DNA from: Sinorhizobium terangae
GTDB taxonomy: Bacteria; Pseudomonadota; Alphaproteobacteria; Rhizobiales; Rhizobiaceae
Assembly (NCBI RefSeq): GCF_029714365.1
Contig: NZ_CP121659.1
Coordinates: forward strand, 3,563,501-3,627,500
Length of the DNA stretch: 64,000 nucleotides
Direction: 5' to 3'
The notes beneath the pieces are model-generated. The model did not search any database. It was not told the DNA's origin and saw nothing but the letters and a program-made list of their open reading frames with translations. The translations under genes were made by a program, and so were the position numbers. Below, piece by piece: positions 28,894 through 38,638 of the stretch. Position 1 is the first letter of the stretch. Each line of letters begins with the position of its first letter.

Positions 28894-28931
28894 CAAAAAA
28901 GAGGCCGCGATCTCCTGTCAAGATCGCGGCC
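28894..28931 (-). terminator. Rho-independent terminator of ahcY
   Basis: Perfect 11-bp arms GGCCGCGATCT (28903-28913) and 28921-28931 lie 31 bases downstream of the ahcY stop on the minus strand. The stem is followed in that direction by TCTTTTTTGAG, a good T-tract. Confidence 0.92.
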
Positions 28932-28961
28932 ACAACATCTTGTGGATTGTCCGGCTAACGA

Positions 28962-30362
<1,401 letters not shown>

Positions 30363-30495
30363 GGAGTTCTCCAGGGCTGATCTCTTCCGGCCGCGCCGGC
30401 CCCTTGGCCTTCTGGCGGCATAACAATGCCTCCCGCGCAGGATCGCGGGGAGAGTGGCCACGGTCTATCAGGAATCGACGGGTAGGGCAACCGCG

Positions 30496-30515
30496 ATATA
30501 AAGAAGTCTTTATAT
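30496..30515. promoter_or_regulatory. Perfect palindromic operator candidate upstream of ahcY
   Basis: ATATAAAGA and TCTTTATAT arms of nine bases flank a two-base centre (AG) in an otherwise GC-rich gap between ahcY and ptsH. ArsR-family SahR regulators of methionine/SAH genes in Proteobacteria are reported to use AT-rich palindromes of this general kind. The link to SahR is inference; the symmetry is direct. Confidence 0.6.
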
Positions 30516-30573
30516 GTTTATATCGGGCGATGCGCGGGAAGTGACCCTCGGTCTGATCGCGCGACGAACCGCG

Positions 30574-30864
30574 TCAGATCTCTTCGCCGAACTTGTCGCG
30601 CACCAAGGCGTCGAGGGCGTTGAGCGCCTCTTCCGCCTGCACGCCGCTGGCGGTCACGAAAACGGTGCAGCCCGTGCTGGCGGCGAGCATCATCAGCCCC
30701 ATGATTGACGTGCCGCCGACCGTCATGCCGTCCTTGGAGACGGTGATCTCGGCATCATAGGCTTCGACGGTCTGGACGAATTTCGCCGAAGCGCGTGCAT
30801 GCAAGCCGCGTTTGTTGATGATCAGCAGCTCCCGAGTCAGCGACATGTCCGGGCGATGGTCCAT
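30574..30864 (-). CDS. ptsH: Phosphocarrier protein HPr of the regulatory (nitrogen-type/Man) PTS
   Basis: A 96-residue phosphocarrier. The active-site histidine is in KRGLHARAS (His22 from this start), and the HPr-kinase target serine is in GGTSIMGLMML (Ser53). Rhizobia lack sugar-transporting EII permeases of the usual type, so HPr works with EIIA and HPr kinase in carbon catabolite regulation. Two ATGs overlap the upstream EIIA stop (30867 and 30864) and a third lies at 30846; I use 30864. The numbering H22/S53 agrees with what I recall for S. meliloti HPr. Confidence 0.93.
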   Translation of the reverse strand: MDHRPDMSLTRELLIINKRGLHARASAKFVQTVEAYDAEITVSKDGMTVGGTSIMGLMMLAASTGCTVFVTASGVQAEEALNALDALVRDKFGEEI

Positions 30865-31265
30865 CATTTTCCACTCAGCACGCGGCTGGCGACATTGATG
30901 TATTTGCGCCCCGCCTCGGAGGCCTCGACGAGGGCCTTGTCCATGTCACTCTCGCCGCGAACCCCGGCAAGTTTGATCAGCATCGGCAGATTGACCCCCG
31001 CGATCACCTCGACGCTGCCGCTGCGCATCACCGAGATGGCAAGGTTGGAAGGCGTGCCGCCGAACATGTCCGTCAGGATGATGACGCCATTGCCCTCGTC
31101 CGCGCCCGCGACCGCATCGAGGATATCCTGACGCCGCTGGTCCATGTCGTCCTCGGGCCCGATGCACACGGTCTCGATAGCTTTTTGCGGACCGACCACA
31201 TGCTCCAAAGCATGCCGAAACTCTTCCGCCAGCTTGCCATGGGTGACAAGCACAAGTCCGATCAT
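30864..31265 (-). CDS. manX: PTS EIIA component of the mannose family (regulatory)
   Basis: A 133-residue EIIA-Man domain protein. The phosphorylatable histidine is His9 in LVTHGKLAEEF, and TDMFGGTPSN is the conserved central loop. No EIIB, EIIC or EIID domain genes are present nearby, so this is a regulatory EIIA rather than part of a sugar permease. It overlaps ptsH at its stop (TGATG), so HPr and EIIA are coupled. HPr kinase lies 155 bp upstream. Its role in succinate-mediated catabolite repression is known for Sinorhizobium; here it is inferred from synteny. Confidence 0.92.
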   Translation of the reverse strand: MIGLVLVTHGKLAEEFRHALEHVVGPQKAIETVCIGPEDDMDQRRQDILDAVAGADEGNGVIILTDMFGGTPSNLAISVMRSGSVEVIAGVNLPMLIKLAGVRGESDMDKALVEASEAGRKYINVASRVLSGK

Positions 31266-31420
31266 GGGTATCTTTGCTCCAACTGCATAGCAACTCGTTG
31301 ATGGTCAGATATCGCAATGCAGCAATTTCGTCCACCTGTTGGGGCGGCCATCTTGGCAAGGAAAAGGGGAAGTGCAAGCCAAAAATGCCGAAAAAGCAGC
31401 CCTTATGCCTTCGGATAAGG

Positions 31421-31879
31421 CTAAAGTGCTAGATTTTTGGGTAGCAGCGCGTGCAGTGCATCGAGAGGCGAAACGAGGTTTTCAACGGGAACGCGCAACA
31501 GCGGCAGACTTCGCCCAATATCTAGCTGCAGCTCTTCGTTCTCGGGCGGCAGACGCTCATCGCCGGACGGTCGGACCGGCATAATCGCCCAGTCGAGAAC
31601 GCAGGCCGAAACCGTTTCGGCGGCGACGATGCCGCCGCCGCGGATCTCGATCAGGCCGCGAATGGATGGGGGGCACCGGGCGATTATCCGATCGTTTAAA
31701 AGGCTGAGGTCGACCCGGTCGTCGGCGACGAGTGCCGCGAAACGTCCGCGCCGCCTCGCCTCGGAAATGCAGGAAAGCGCCAGGGCCGACTTGCCCGAAC
31801 CGGAAGGGCCGGTAATCAGAAATCCGGTCGAGCCGAGAACGATGGCCGTTGCGTGGATATTGCAGGTAGGCGCGGTCAC
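31421..31879 (-). CDS. hprK: HPr kinase/phosphorylase, short alphaproteobacterial form
   Basis: A 152-residue protein carrying only the C-terminal catalytic domain of HPr kinase. The P-loop GPSGSGKS is at residues 24-31, VADDRVDL is the Walker B/base segment and IRGLIEIRGGGIV is the family signature. Firmicute HprK is about twice as long because of an N-terminal domain that is absent here; this is the normal alphaproteobacterial form, not a truncation by mutation. It phosphorylates the regulatory serine of HPr. Its start overlaps the chvG stop (ATGA), coupling PTS regulation to the ChvG-ChvI acid/envelope-sensing system. Confidence 0.93.
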   Translation of the reverse strand: MTAPTCNIHATAIVLGSTGFLITGPSGSGKSALALSCISEARRRGRFAALVADDRVDLSLLNDRIIARCPPSIRGLIEIRGGGIVAAETVSACVLDWAIMPVRPSGDERLPPENEELQLDIGRSLPLLRVPVENLVSPLDALHALLPKNLAL

Positions 31880-33675
31880 TGGTGCGGCTCGGCGGGCAGC
31901 GCGAGGATGAAGCGGGCGCCGGTCACGTGCCCGCCCTGGCCGACGATGTTTTCCGCCTTCAGCGTGCCGCCATGCGCTTCGGCGATCTGGCGCGAGATCG
32001 AAAGGCCGAGGCCGGAATTCTGGCCAAAGTCCTCGCCCTCCGGCCGGTCGGTATAGAAGCGTTCGAAAATGCGATCGATGTCTTCGGCCTGGATGCCTGG
32101 TCCGTTGTCTTCGACATAGACGATGCAGCGGGACCGCGACCGGGTCAGGCGCACGACGATGCGGCCATTCTGCTCGGGCACGAAGGAGCGGGCATTTTCG
32201 ATGAGGTTCGTGACGATCTGGCCGATGCGCAGCTCGTAGCCGTTGACGACAAAGCTTGCCCGCGGATTGTCCTTGCGGTCGATGACGAAGTCGAGGAGCA
32301 CCGGCTTCTTCTTGCTGCGGATCTGTCGGGAAATATCGATGAGATCGCCGAGCAGCTTCTCCAGGTCGATCTTCTTGGCGTCGCTGCGCGCCAGTTCGGC
32401 ATCGAGCCGCGAGGCGTCGGAGATATCGCTGATCAGCCGGTCGAGGCGGCGTACGTCATGCTGGATGACGTCGAGCAGCCGCTTCTTCGAGTCGTCGTTG
32501 CGCGCGAGCGGCAGGGTCTCGACGGCGCTGCGCAGCGACGTGAGCGGGTTCTTGAGCTCGTGGCTGACGTCGGCGGCAAAGTTTTCGATCGCCGCGATGC
32601 GGTCATAGAGCGCCGTCGTCATTTCCCGAAGCGCCACGGAGAGGTTACCGATTTCGTCCTGGCGCGACGAGAAATCCGGGATTTCCTCCCGTTCCTTAGC
32701 GCCGCCGCGGCGCACGCGGATCGCGGCAGCCGACAGCCTTCTCAGCGGATTGGCGATCGTCGACGACAGAAGCAGCGACAGGATCACGTTGACGAGCGCG
32801 GCAACACCGAAGACGCGGATGATGGCCAGGCGCTCGGCATGGACGATCTTGTCGATGTCGCCCGCCTGCGTCGAAAGCAGGAGTACGCCAAGCACGGCGC
32901 GGAAACGCTGCACCGGCACTGCGACCGAAACGATGAGCTCGCCCTTCTCCGTCACCCGCACGACGGCGCCGCGCACACCGGTCAGCGCATTCATCACCTC
33001 CGGATAGATCGAGCCGTTGCCGCCCGGCGGCTCCTTGTAGAGCGGCAGGTCGCCCGGCTGCAGCAGCCGGTTGAGCCACATGCTGAGCTTGTCGGCGATG
33101 CCGGTCGTTTCCGGGTCGACCGGCGGAAGGTCGAAGCGCAGCACCTGGCCGCCGCTATAGAGGTGGCGGGAGTCGAGCAGGAGATCGGCATCGGCGTCGA
33201 AGAGACGGGCGCGCGTCCGCGTCGGCGAAATCAGCCGTCTGAGGACCGGTGCTACACGCTCCTGGATGATCGGGAATTCGAGATCCTCGTCGTTCGGCAG
33301 CGGCGTGATGCTTTCACCGGCCTGCAGTTCGAGCAGTTTTTCCGGATCGATGGTGATCGAGTTGGTGTCGACCGAGGCGGAGGCCGAAATGGCCCCGGCG
33401 ATGATCTCGCCCTGGGTGAGCAGGCTTTCCACCCGGGCGTCGATCAGGCCCTCGCGGAACTGGTTGAGATACATGATGCCGCCGACGAGCACCACGAGCG
33501 CGACGAGGTTGAAGAAGACGATGCGCCGGGTGAGGCTCGAAAAGACGGCATTGCCGAACAGGCGCCGGATCAGCGTGAAGGGGTGCGCCCATCGGCGCTC
33601 GCTGCGCGCCGATGCCCGCCCTTCGATATCCTCGAGATCGCCCTGCAAGACTTCTACCAAGTCTCCCGCTCCCAC
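31876..33675 (-). CDS. chvG: Sensor histidine kinase ChvG (ExoS)
   Basis: A 599-residue inner-membrane kinase. Membrane segments are at about residues 51-70 and 270-295, bounding a large periplasmic sensor domain, then HAMP, dimerisation and ATPase domains. The phospho-acceptor is His372 in DVSHELKNPL; the ATP boxes DNGPGI and GLGLSIS are intact. ChvG phosphorylates ChvI and controls exopolysaccharide, motility and acid/host responses; the periplasmic inhibitor ExoR is a known partner in Sinorhizobium. The start at GTG 33675 is weakly supported, as no strong ribosome site is seen, so a slightly different N-terminus is possible. Confidence 0.95.
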   Translation of the reverse strand: MGAGDLVEVLQGDLEDIEGRASARSERRWAHPFTLIRRLFGNAVFSSLTRRIVFFNLVALVVLVGGIMYLNQFREGLIDARVESLLTQGEIIAGAISASASVDTNSITIDPEKLLELQAGESITPLPNDEDLEFPIIQERVAPVLRRLISPTRTRARLFDADADLLLDSRHLYSGGQVLRFDLPPVDPETTGIADKLSMWLNRLLQPGDLPLYKEPPGGNGSIYPEVMNALTGVRGAVVRVTEKGELIVSVAVPVQRFRAVLGVLLLSTQAGDIDKIVHAERLAIIRVFGVAALVNVILSLLLSSTIANPLRRLSAAAIRVRRGGAKEREEIPDFSSRQDEIGNLSVALREMTTALYDRIAAIENFAADVSHELKNPLTSLRSAVETLPLARNDDSKKRLLDVIQHDVRRLDRLISDISDASRLDAELARSDAKKIDLEKLLGDLIDISRQIRSKKKPVLLDFVIDRKDNPRASFVVNGYELRIGQIVTNLIENARSFVPEQNGRIVVRLTRSRSRCIVYVEDNGPGIQAEDIDRIFERFYTDRPEGEDFGQNSGLGLSISRQIAEAHGGTLKAENIVGQGGHVTGARFILALPAEPHQ

Positions 33676-33702
33676 GACGAAAATTCCGTCGCCTTCTTCT
33701 CC

Positions 33703-33762
33703 TAAAGCGCCGCGCGTCTAATCAGATGCGCAAAGGACGCTGTAGCTCTTTGAATGCAGTGC
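33703..33762 (+). repeat. Dispersed intergenic mosaic repeat, copy 3
   Basis: This reads AAAGCGCCGCGCGTCTAATC, then AGATGCGCAAAGGACGCTGTAG and CTCTTTGAATG, close to the family core. It fills part of the 265-bp gap between chvI and chvG. Confidence 0.72.
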
Positions 33763-33940
33763 GCCGGCACATTGCATCCGCCTGATCCCGGGGCTCCGCC
33801 TGGTTCCCGGCTCATGCGCCGGGGCGGCTCTTGTCCCGCGGACGCGGCCTGCTCGACGCGGGTTGCCACTCCCGCGTCGCCGTTACGCCATTTCTGCATG
33901 ATCCACAATCGCCGCCATGGCAAGCGTGGTGCTAAGGCCC

Positions 33941-34666
33941 TCAGGCCGTCTCGCGAAAACGATAGCCGACGCCGTAAAGTGTTTCGATCATGTCGAAGTC
34001 GTTGTCGACCATCTTGAACTTCTTGCGAAGCCGCTTGATGTGGCTGTCGATCGTGCGGTCATCCACATAGACCTGCTCATCATAGGCGGCATCCATCAAT
34101 GCGTCGCGGCTCTTCACCACGCCCGGACGCTGCGCCAGCGAGTGCAGGATGAGAAATTCGGTGACTGTAAGCGTGACCGACTCGTTCTTCCAGGTGCAGG
34201 TGTGGCGCTCCTGGTCCATCACGAGCTGGCCGCGTTCCAGCGACCGGGACGGTGCGTCGGAAGCCTTTGCCGTGCCGATGGCGCCGACCGCGGCAAGGTC
34301 GCGATTCGGCGCGCGGCGCAGGATCGCCTTCACGCGCTCGACCAGCAGGCGCTGGGAAAAGGGCTTGGTGATGAAATCGTCGGCACCCATCTTGAGACCG
34401 AAAAGCTCGTCGATCTCCTCGTCCTTAGACGTCAGGAAAATCACCGGCAGGTCGGATTTCTGCCGCAGGCGGCGCAACAGCTCCATGCCGTCCATGCGCG
34501 GCATCTTGATGTCGAAGATTGCGAGCTGCGGCGGACGCGCCAGCAGGCCCTCGAGTGCCGATGCACCGTCGGTGTAGGTTTCGACCTTGTAGCCCTCGGC
34601 TTCCAGCGCGATGGACACGGATGTCAGGATATTGCGGTCGTCATCGACAAGCGCGATGGTCTGCAT
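33941..34666 (-). CDS. chvI: Response regulator ChvI (OmpR family)
   Basis: A 241-residue cytoplasmic transcription factor, partner of ChvG. The receiver domain (1-120) carries the acidic pocket VDDD, phospho-acceptor Asp52 in [11 protein letters not shown], Thr in FLTSKD and Lys in ITKPF. The C-terminal part is a winged helix with [20 protein letters not shown] 34666 ([10 protein letters not shown]) is chosen; an upstream open extension of 52 codons has no similarity. chvI precedes chvG with a 265-bp gap holding a repeat copy, so the two may be separately controlled. pckA is divergent. Confidence 0.96.
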   Translation of the reverse strand: MQTIALVDDDRNILTSVSIALEAEGYKVETYTDGASALEGLLARPPQLAIFDIKMPRMDGMELLRRLRQKSDLPVIFLTSKDEEIDELFGLKMGADDFITKPFSQRLLVERVKAILRRAPNRDLAAVGAIGTAKASDAPSRSLERGQLVMDQERHTCTWKNESVTLTVTEFLILHSLAQRPGVVKSRDALMDAAYDEQVYVDDRTIDSHIKRLRKKFKMVDNDFDMIETLYGVGYRFRETA

Positions 34667-34842
34667 CGTATTCAACTCCGTCTTATTTTGGTCCGTTGGC
34701 CAGACCCGCTGCAGGAATCGCGGCAATCGCGAGTCATCGGCGTTACTTGAGTATAAAGGTGGAACAAATTGTGGCGAAGCAGAAAAGCGCCGCCTGTCAA
34801 TCGTCTCGGGACTGGCCGACAAATGTGTCTTGGTGAAGCATA

Positions 34843-34858
34843 ATTCAACCGATTAAAA
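34843..34858. promoter_or_regulatory. LacI-type operator candidate 1 upstream of pckA
   Basis: ATTCAACC|GATTAAAA is centred on CG at 34850/34851, as LacI-GalR family operators are; five of eight positions are symmetric. It shares its right half with the site centred 30 bp downstream. In Sinorhizobium pckA is controlled by the LacI-family protein PckR, so this may be a PckR site; that is inference. Confidence 0.45.
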
Positions 34859-34872
34859 AATACACATTTTTC

Positions 34873-34888
34873 TTTAAATCGATTAATA
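34873..34888. promoter_or_regulatory. LacI-type operator candidate 2 upstream of pckA
   Basis: TTTAAATC|GATTAATA is centred on CG at 34880/34881; six of eight positions are symmetric. The spacing of 30 bp from candidate 1 is close to three helical turns, so two dimers could bind the same face. Confidence 0.5.
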
Positions 34889-34997
34889 TACTGATATCAT
34901 TATTGTTTTAGGAGTCGATATCTTGTCTTCGATCAACCTTGTCGGTATGTTCCGACGATCTTCACCACCGATGGCCAATGACAAAGGAAGCTTGACC

Positions 34998-36608
34998 ATG
35001 GAGCAACTCGGCAGCCGCAACCCCTCGAACGGACTGGAAACAATAGGCTTTTCGGACCTGGCTTTCGTCCGCTACAACTTCGAGGCAGCGGAGCTTTACG
35101 AGGACGCCCTTCGCCGTGGCGAGGCGCAATTGACCGCACACGGCGCACTCTGCGCTCGGACCGGGCAGCACACGGGCCGCTCCCCCAAGGACAAGTTCGT
35201 CGTCCGCGACGCGGCGACCGCTGACCAGATCTGGTGGGACAACAACAACGCGATGTCGGCCGAAAACTTCGAGCGCCTGCGCCAGGACATGCTTGCTCAT
35301 GCCAAGGGCAAGTCGCTTTACGTGCAGGACCTCATCGGCGGCGCCGATCCGGCCCATGCCCTGCCGACGCGCGTCGTCACCGAGCTCGCCTGGCACTCGC
35401 TTTTTATCCGCAATCTCTTGATCCGCCCGGCGCGCGAGGCGCTTGCGGGCTTCGAGCCGAAACTGACGATCATCGACTTGCCGAGCTTCCGGGCGGATCC
35501 GGCGCGCCACGGTTGCCGCAGCGAGACGGTAATCGCCTGTGACCTCACGAACGGCCTCGTCCTGATCGGCGGCACCTCCTATGCCGGCGAAATGAAGAAG
35601 TCGGTCTTTACGGTGCTCAACTATCTCCTGCCGAAAAAGGATGTCATGCCGATGCATTGCTCGGCCAATGTCGGTCCCGCGGGAGACACTGCCATCTTCT
35701 TCGGCCTCTCCGGCACGGGCAAGACCACGCTTTCGGCCGACCCCGCCCGCACGCTCATCGGCGATGACGAGCACGGATGGGGCGAGGACGGCGTCTTCAA
35801 TTTCGAGGGCGGCTGCTATGCCAAGGCGATCAAGCTCTCGGCCACGGCCGAGCCGGAGATCTATGCCACAACCCGGCGCTTCGGCACCGTGATGGAGAAC
35901 GTCGTGCTCGATCAGCGCCGCGTACCTGACTTCGACGACGGCTCGCTGACGGAAAACACCCGTATCGCCTATCCGCTGGACTTCATTCCGAATGCCAGCG
36001 AAACGGGCACGGCGCCGCAGCCGCGCACCGTCATCATGCTGACGGCGGATGCCTTTGGCGTCATGCCGCCGATCGCCAGGCTGACACCCGAACAGGCGAT
36101 GTATCACTTCCTGTCCGGCTACACGGCCAAGGTCGCCGGAACGGAAAAGGGCGTGACCGAACCGGAAGCGACCTTCTCGACCTGCTTCGGCGCTCCGTTC
36201 ATGCCGCGCCATCCGTCGGAATACGGCAATCTGCTGAAGGACCTCATTGCCAAGAACGGCGTCACCTGCTGGCTAGTCAACACCGGCTGGACCGGCGGCG
36301 CCTACGGCACGGGGCATCGCATGCCGATCAAGGTGACGCGTGCGCTGCTTTCGGCAGCCCTTGACGGTTCGCTCAACGATGCGGCGTTCCGCACCGACGC
36401 GAATTTCGGCTTTGCCGTCCCGGTATCCGTGCCGGGCGTCAACGACGGCATTCTCGATCCGCGTTCGACATGGGCGGACGGCGTGGCCTATGACTCCCAG
36501 GCGCGCCGCCTGGTCGACATGTTCGTCGCCAACTTCGCCAAGTTCGAAAGCCATGTCGACGGCAGCGTGCGCGACGCGGCACCCGGAGCGAAGGTCGCCG
36601 CCGAATAA
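34998..36608 (+). CDS. pckA: Phosphoenolpyruvate carboxykinase (ATP)
   Basis: A 536-residue enzyme that makes phosphoenolpyruvate from oxaloacetate and ATP, the entry to gluconeogenesis on succinate and other C4 acids. The kinase-1a loop GLSGTGKT is at residues 236-243, [14 protein letters not shown] binds substrate, and the later [17 protein letters not shown] segment is characteristic. ATG 34998 gives the expected length and the N-terminus MEQLGSRNP. The longer open frame from 34923 adds 25 residues without similarity. A terminator follows, so it is monocistronic. Confidence 0.97.
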   Translation: MEQLGSRNPSNGLETIGFSDLAFVRYNFEAAELYEDALRRGEAQLTAHGALCARTGQHTGRSPKDKFVVRDAATADQIWWDNNNAMSAENFERLRQDMLAHAKGKSLYVQDLIGGADPAHALPTRVVTELAWHSLFIRNLLIRPAREALAGFEPKLTIIDLPSFRADPARHGCRSETVIACDLTNGLVLIGGTSYAGEMKKSVFTVLNYLLPKKDVMPMHCSANVGPAGDTAIFFGLSGTGKTTLSADPARTLIGDDEHGWGEDGVFNFEGGCYAKAIKLSATAEPEIYATTRRFGTVMENVVLDQRRVPDFDDGSLTENTRIAYPLDFIPNASETGTAPQPRTVIMLTADAFGVMPPIARLTPEQAMYHFLSGYTAKVAGTEKGVTEPEATFSTCFGAPFMPRHPSEYGNLLKDLIAKNGVTCWLVNTGWTGGAYGTGHRMPIKVTRALLSAALDGSLNDAAFRTDANFGFAVPVSVPGVNDGILDPRSTWADGVAYDSQARRLVDMFVANFAKFESHVDGSVRDAAPGAKVAAE

Positions 36609-36631
36609 AGATCGCCGGCTATGATTCACGT

Positions 36632-36666
36632 GAAACCCGGTCCGTTGGGCCGGGTTTTCGCGTTTT
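36632..36666 (+). terminator. Rho-independent terminator of pckA
   Basis: The stem AAACCCGG..CCGGGTTT with an internal TCC/GGG pairing region is followed by TCGCGTTTT, starting 24 bases after the pckA stop. Confidence 0.85.
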
Positions 36667-36817
36667 ATCCCGATTGTTTTCAAATGCTTCGCTATAGGCC
36701 ACAGTGGATTTCGGAGCGATTCGATCCAAAATCATGAACGTGATCGATTCTGATGGGTTAGAGAGGGGAAGGGGAACCGCCTGCCCGCGGCATCAGCACG
36801 ACTGAAACGGAGCAACC

Positions 36818-37252
36818 ATGGCCAGCGAACCGCTGTACATCAACGACGGCATCGTCATTGCCGGCTGGGAATTGACGGAGCAGTTCGTGCTGGCCGGAGG
36901 ACCGGGCGGACAGAACGTCAACAAGGTGTCGACGGCGGTCCAGCTCTTCTTCGACATTCAGGCCTCGCCGTCGCTGCCGGATCGCGTCAAGGCAAATGCA
37001 TTGAGGCTTGCGGGCCGCCGTGCCTCAAAGGACGGCGTGCTGATGATCGAGGCCAGTCGTTTTCGCAGCCAGGAGCGCAATCGCGAGGATGCCCGCGAGC
37101 GGCTGAAGGAGCTCATTCTGAAGGCGGCCGAGCCGCCGCCACCCCCGCGCAAGAAGACGAAGCCGACCCGCAGTTCGATCGAGCGGCGGCTGAAGGAGAA
37201 ATCCGGCCGCGCCGAAATCAAGAAGCTTCGCGGGCGGCCCGGCGGCGAGTGA
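36818..37252 (+). CDS. arfB: Alternative ribosome-rescue factor ArfB (YaeJ)
   Basis: A 144-residue peptidyl-tRNA hydrolase that frees ribosomes stalled on mRNAs lacking a stop codon. The catalytic GGQ is at residues 30-32 in AGGPGGQNVNKV. The C-terminal tail (about 105-144) is Arg/Lys-rich and proline-containing, as needed to enter the empty mRNA channel. Short length and lack of RF decoding domains separate it from RF1/RF2. It follows pckA after a terminator and is probably transcribed alone. Confidence 0.93.
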   Translation: MASEPLYINDGIVIAGWELTEQFVLAGGPGGQNVNKVSTAVQLFFDIQASPSLPDRVKANALRLAGRRASKDGVLMIEASRFRSQERNREDARERLKELILKAAEPPPPPRKKTKPTRSSIERRLKEKSGRAEIKKLRGRPGGE

Positions 37253-37389
37253 GGAAGTCTGCGAGCGTGCGTAAGAAACCGCGCCCGCGGCTCCTCGTAC
37301 GGGCCAAGTGAATCTTTCGGCCGCTCTCTTGAACTTTCGCCGGTGCCGCCCTCTTTTATCGAGGGGCATCTGCGGAAGAGGAGGCAACC

Positions 37390-37863
37390 ATGGGTTTGTT
37401 CAGCTTTATCAAGAATGCCGGCAAGAAGCTTGGGATCGGCAGCGACGATACGCCGCCGGATGCCGACAGTGTCCAGAAGGAACTCGCCTCGCATGACCTC
37501 GGCACCAAGGACGTGCAGGTCGAAGTCGTGGACGACAAGGTTGTCCTCAAGGGCGTCGTCAAGGATCAGTCGACGTTCGAAAAGGCCGTCGTGGCTGTCG
37601 GCAACACGCTCGGCGTGTCGGCGGTGGAAGCCTCCGATCTTAAGGTCGCGGACGCCGGCGCCGCGCCCGCACCCGCCAAGGCCCCCGTCTTCTACACCGT
37701 TAAGAAGGGCGACAATCTCTGGAAGATTGCCGAGACGCAGTACGGCAAGGGTAAGGGCGCCAAACACCCGCTGATCTTCGAAGCGAATAAGCCGATGCTG
37801 AAAGATCCCGACAAGATCTATCCGGGGCAGGTTCTGCGCATTCCGGATCTGGACGCTGGCTGA
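37390..37863 (+). CDS. BON-LysM domain protein (Kbp/YgaU-like)
   Basis: A 157-residue protein with an N-terminal BON domain (about residues 20-95) and a C-terminal LysM domain (about 103-153, YTVKKGDNLWKIA to YPGQVLRIPDL), joined by an Ala/Pro-rich linker. This order matches E. coli Kbp (YgaU), a potassium-binding protein needed at high external K+. No signal peptide is seen, as in Kbp. GGAAGAGGAGGC precedes ATG 37390. Whether it binds K+ or peptidoglycan here is untested. Confidence 0.88.
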   Translation: MGLFSFIKNAGKKLGIGSDDTPPDADSVQKELASHDLGTKDVQVEVVDDKVVLKGVVKDQSTFEKAVVAVGNTLGVSAVEASDLKVADAGAAPAPAKAPVFYTVKKGDNLWKIAETQYGKGKGAKHPLIFEANKPMLKDPDKIYPGQVLRIPDLDAG

Positions 37864-37977
37864 GCGGCGGTTTTTTTCGGGTGGCGACCGAGTTCCGCGA
37901 TAGCTATAGAGCGGGCGAGTTCGGGTTTGACGAACTGGGGCCCGTCGATCGCAGCAGCGGATGACGGGACACACACA

Positions 37978-38589
37978 ATGCAGGTTCTGCCGAAAGGGAT
38001 AAGACATATTCCGGGTTTCCTCGACCGCTCCCGTCAGGAGGAATTGGTCGAGGCCATTCGCCTGGTCGTGACGGAGGCGCCGCTCTTCGTGCCGGAAATG
38101 CCGAAGACCGGCAAGCCGATGTCGGTGCGCATGACCAATTGCGGTCCGCTCGGCTGGGTTACCGATCGGGAAGGGGGCTATCGCTACCAGGCGAAGCACC
38201 CGGTGACGGGCAAGCCCTGGCCGGCAATGCCGGCCGCACTCAACGACATCTGGCGCGCAGTTTCGGCAAGCGACAAGGAGCCGGAGGCCTGCCTCGTCAA
38301 CTTCTATTCCGCAGACGCGCGCATGGGCCTGCATCAGGACAGGGACGAGAAGGACCTCGAGACCGCCGTCGTTTCGATATCGCTCGGCGATACCTGCCTC
38401 TTTCGGGTTGGGGGCCGGGAACGCAGTGGACAGACGATCTCGTTCAAGCTTGCAAGCGGCGACGTCGTCGTGCTCGGCGGCGAAGGCAGGCTAGCCTTCC
38501 ACGGCGTCGACCGCATCTATCCGAACACCTCGACGCTCCTGAAGAACGGCGGCCGCCTGAATCTCACCTTGCGCCGGGTCAATCCTTAG
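37978..38589 (+). CDS. alkB: AlkB-type DNA repair dioxygenase
   Basis: A 203-residue Fe(II)/2-oxoglutarate dioxygenase that removes methyl lesions such as 1-methyladenine and 3-methylcytosine from DNA. The metal ligands are visible in GLHQDRDE (HxD) and FHGVDR (second His); RLNLTLRR binds 2-oxoglutarate. ATG 37978 is preferred over TTG 37927, which would add 17 unconserved residues. It is convergent with coaA, whose end lies 49 bases away. Confidence 0.92.
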   Translation: MQVLPKGIRHIPGFLDRSRQEELVEAIRLVVTEAPLFVPEMPKTGKPMSVRMTNCGPLGWVTDREGGYRYQAKHPVTGKPWPAMPAALNDIWRAVSASDKEPEACLVNFYSADARMGLHQDRDEKDLETAVVSISLGDTCLFRVGGRERSGQTISFKLASGDVVVLGGEGRLAFHGVDRIYPNTSTLLKNGGRLNLTLRRVNP

Positions 38590-38638
38590 AAGTCGGATGA
38601 GGAATCGGGCGCGGCCGTACTGGGGCGCCGTGCTCGCT

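Larger units (their letters stand above)
34667..34997. promoter_or_regulatory. Divergent chvI-pckA control region with an AT-rich core
   Basis: This 331-bp gap is the most AT-rich part of the window (34840-34920). It contains two similar pseudo-palindromes with a central CG, described separately. AGGAGTCG at about 34911 belongs to an upstream alternative start; the pckA start at 34998 has AAAGGAAG about nine bases upstream. The AT-rich stretch probably contains the pckA promoter, but a single -35/-10 pair cannot be fixed by eye. Confidence 0.6.

Noticed and set aside
30363..30573. SAH or SAM riboswitch in the ahcY leader
   Set aside because: A GC-rich hairpin is visible around 30429-30450, but I could not match the conserved core of any known SAH or SAM riboswitch. 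The AT palindrome further upstream looks like a protein site.
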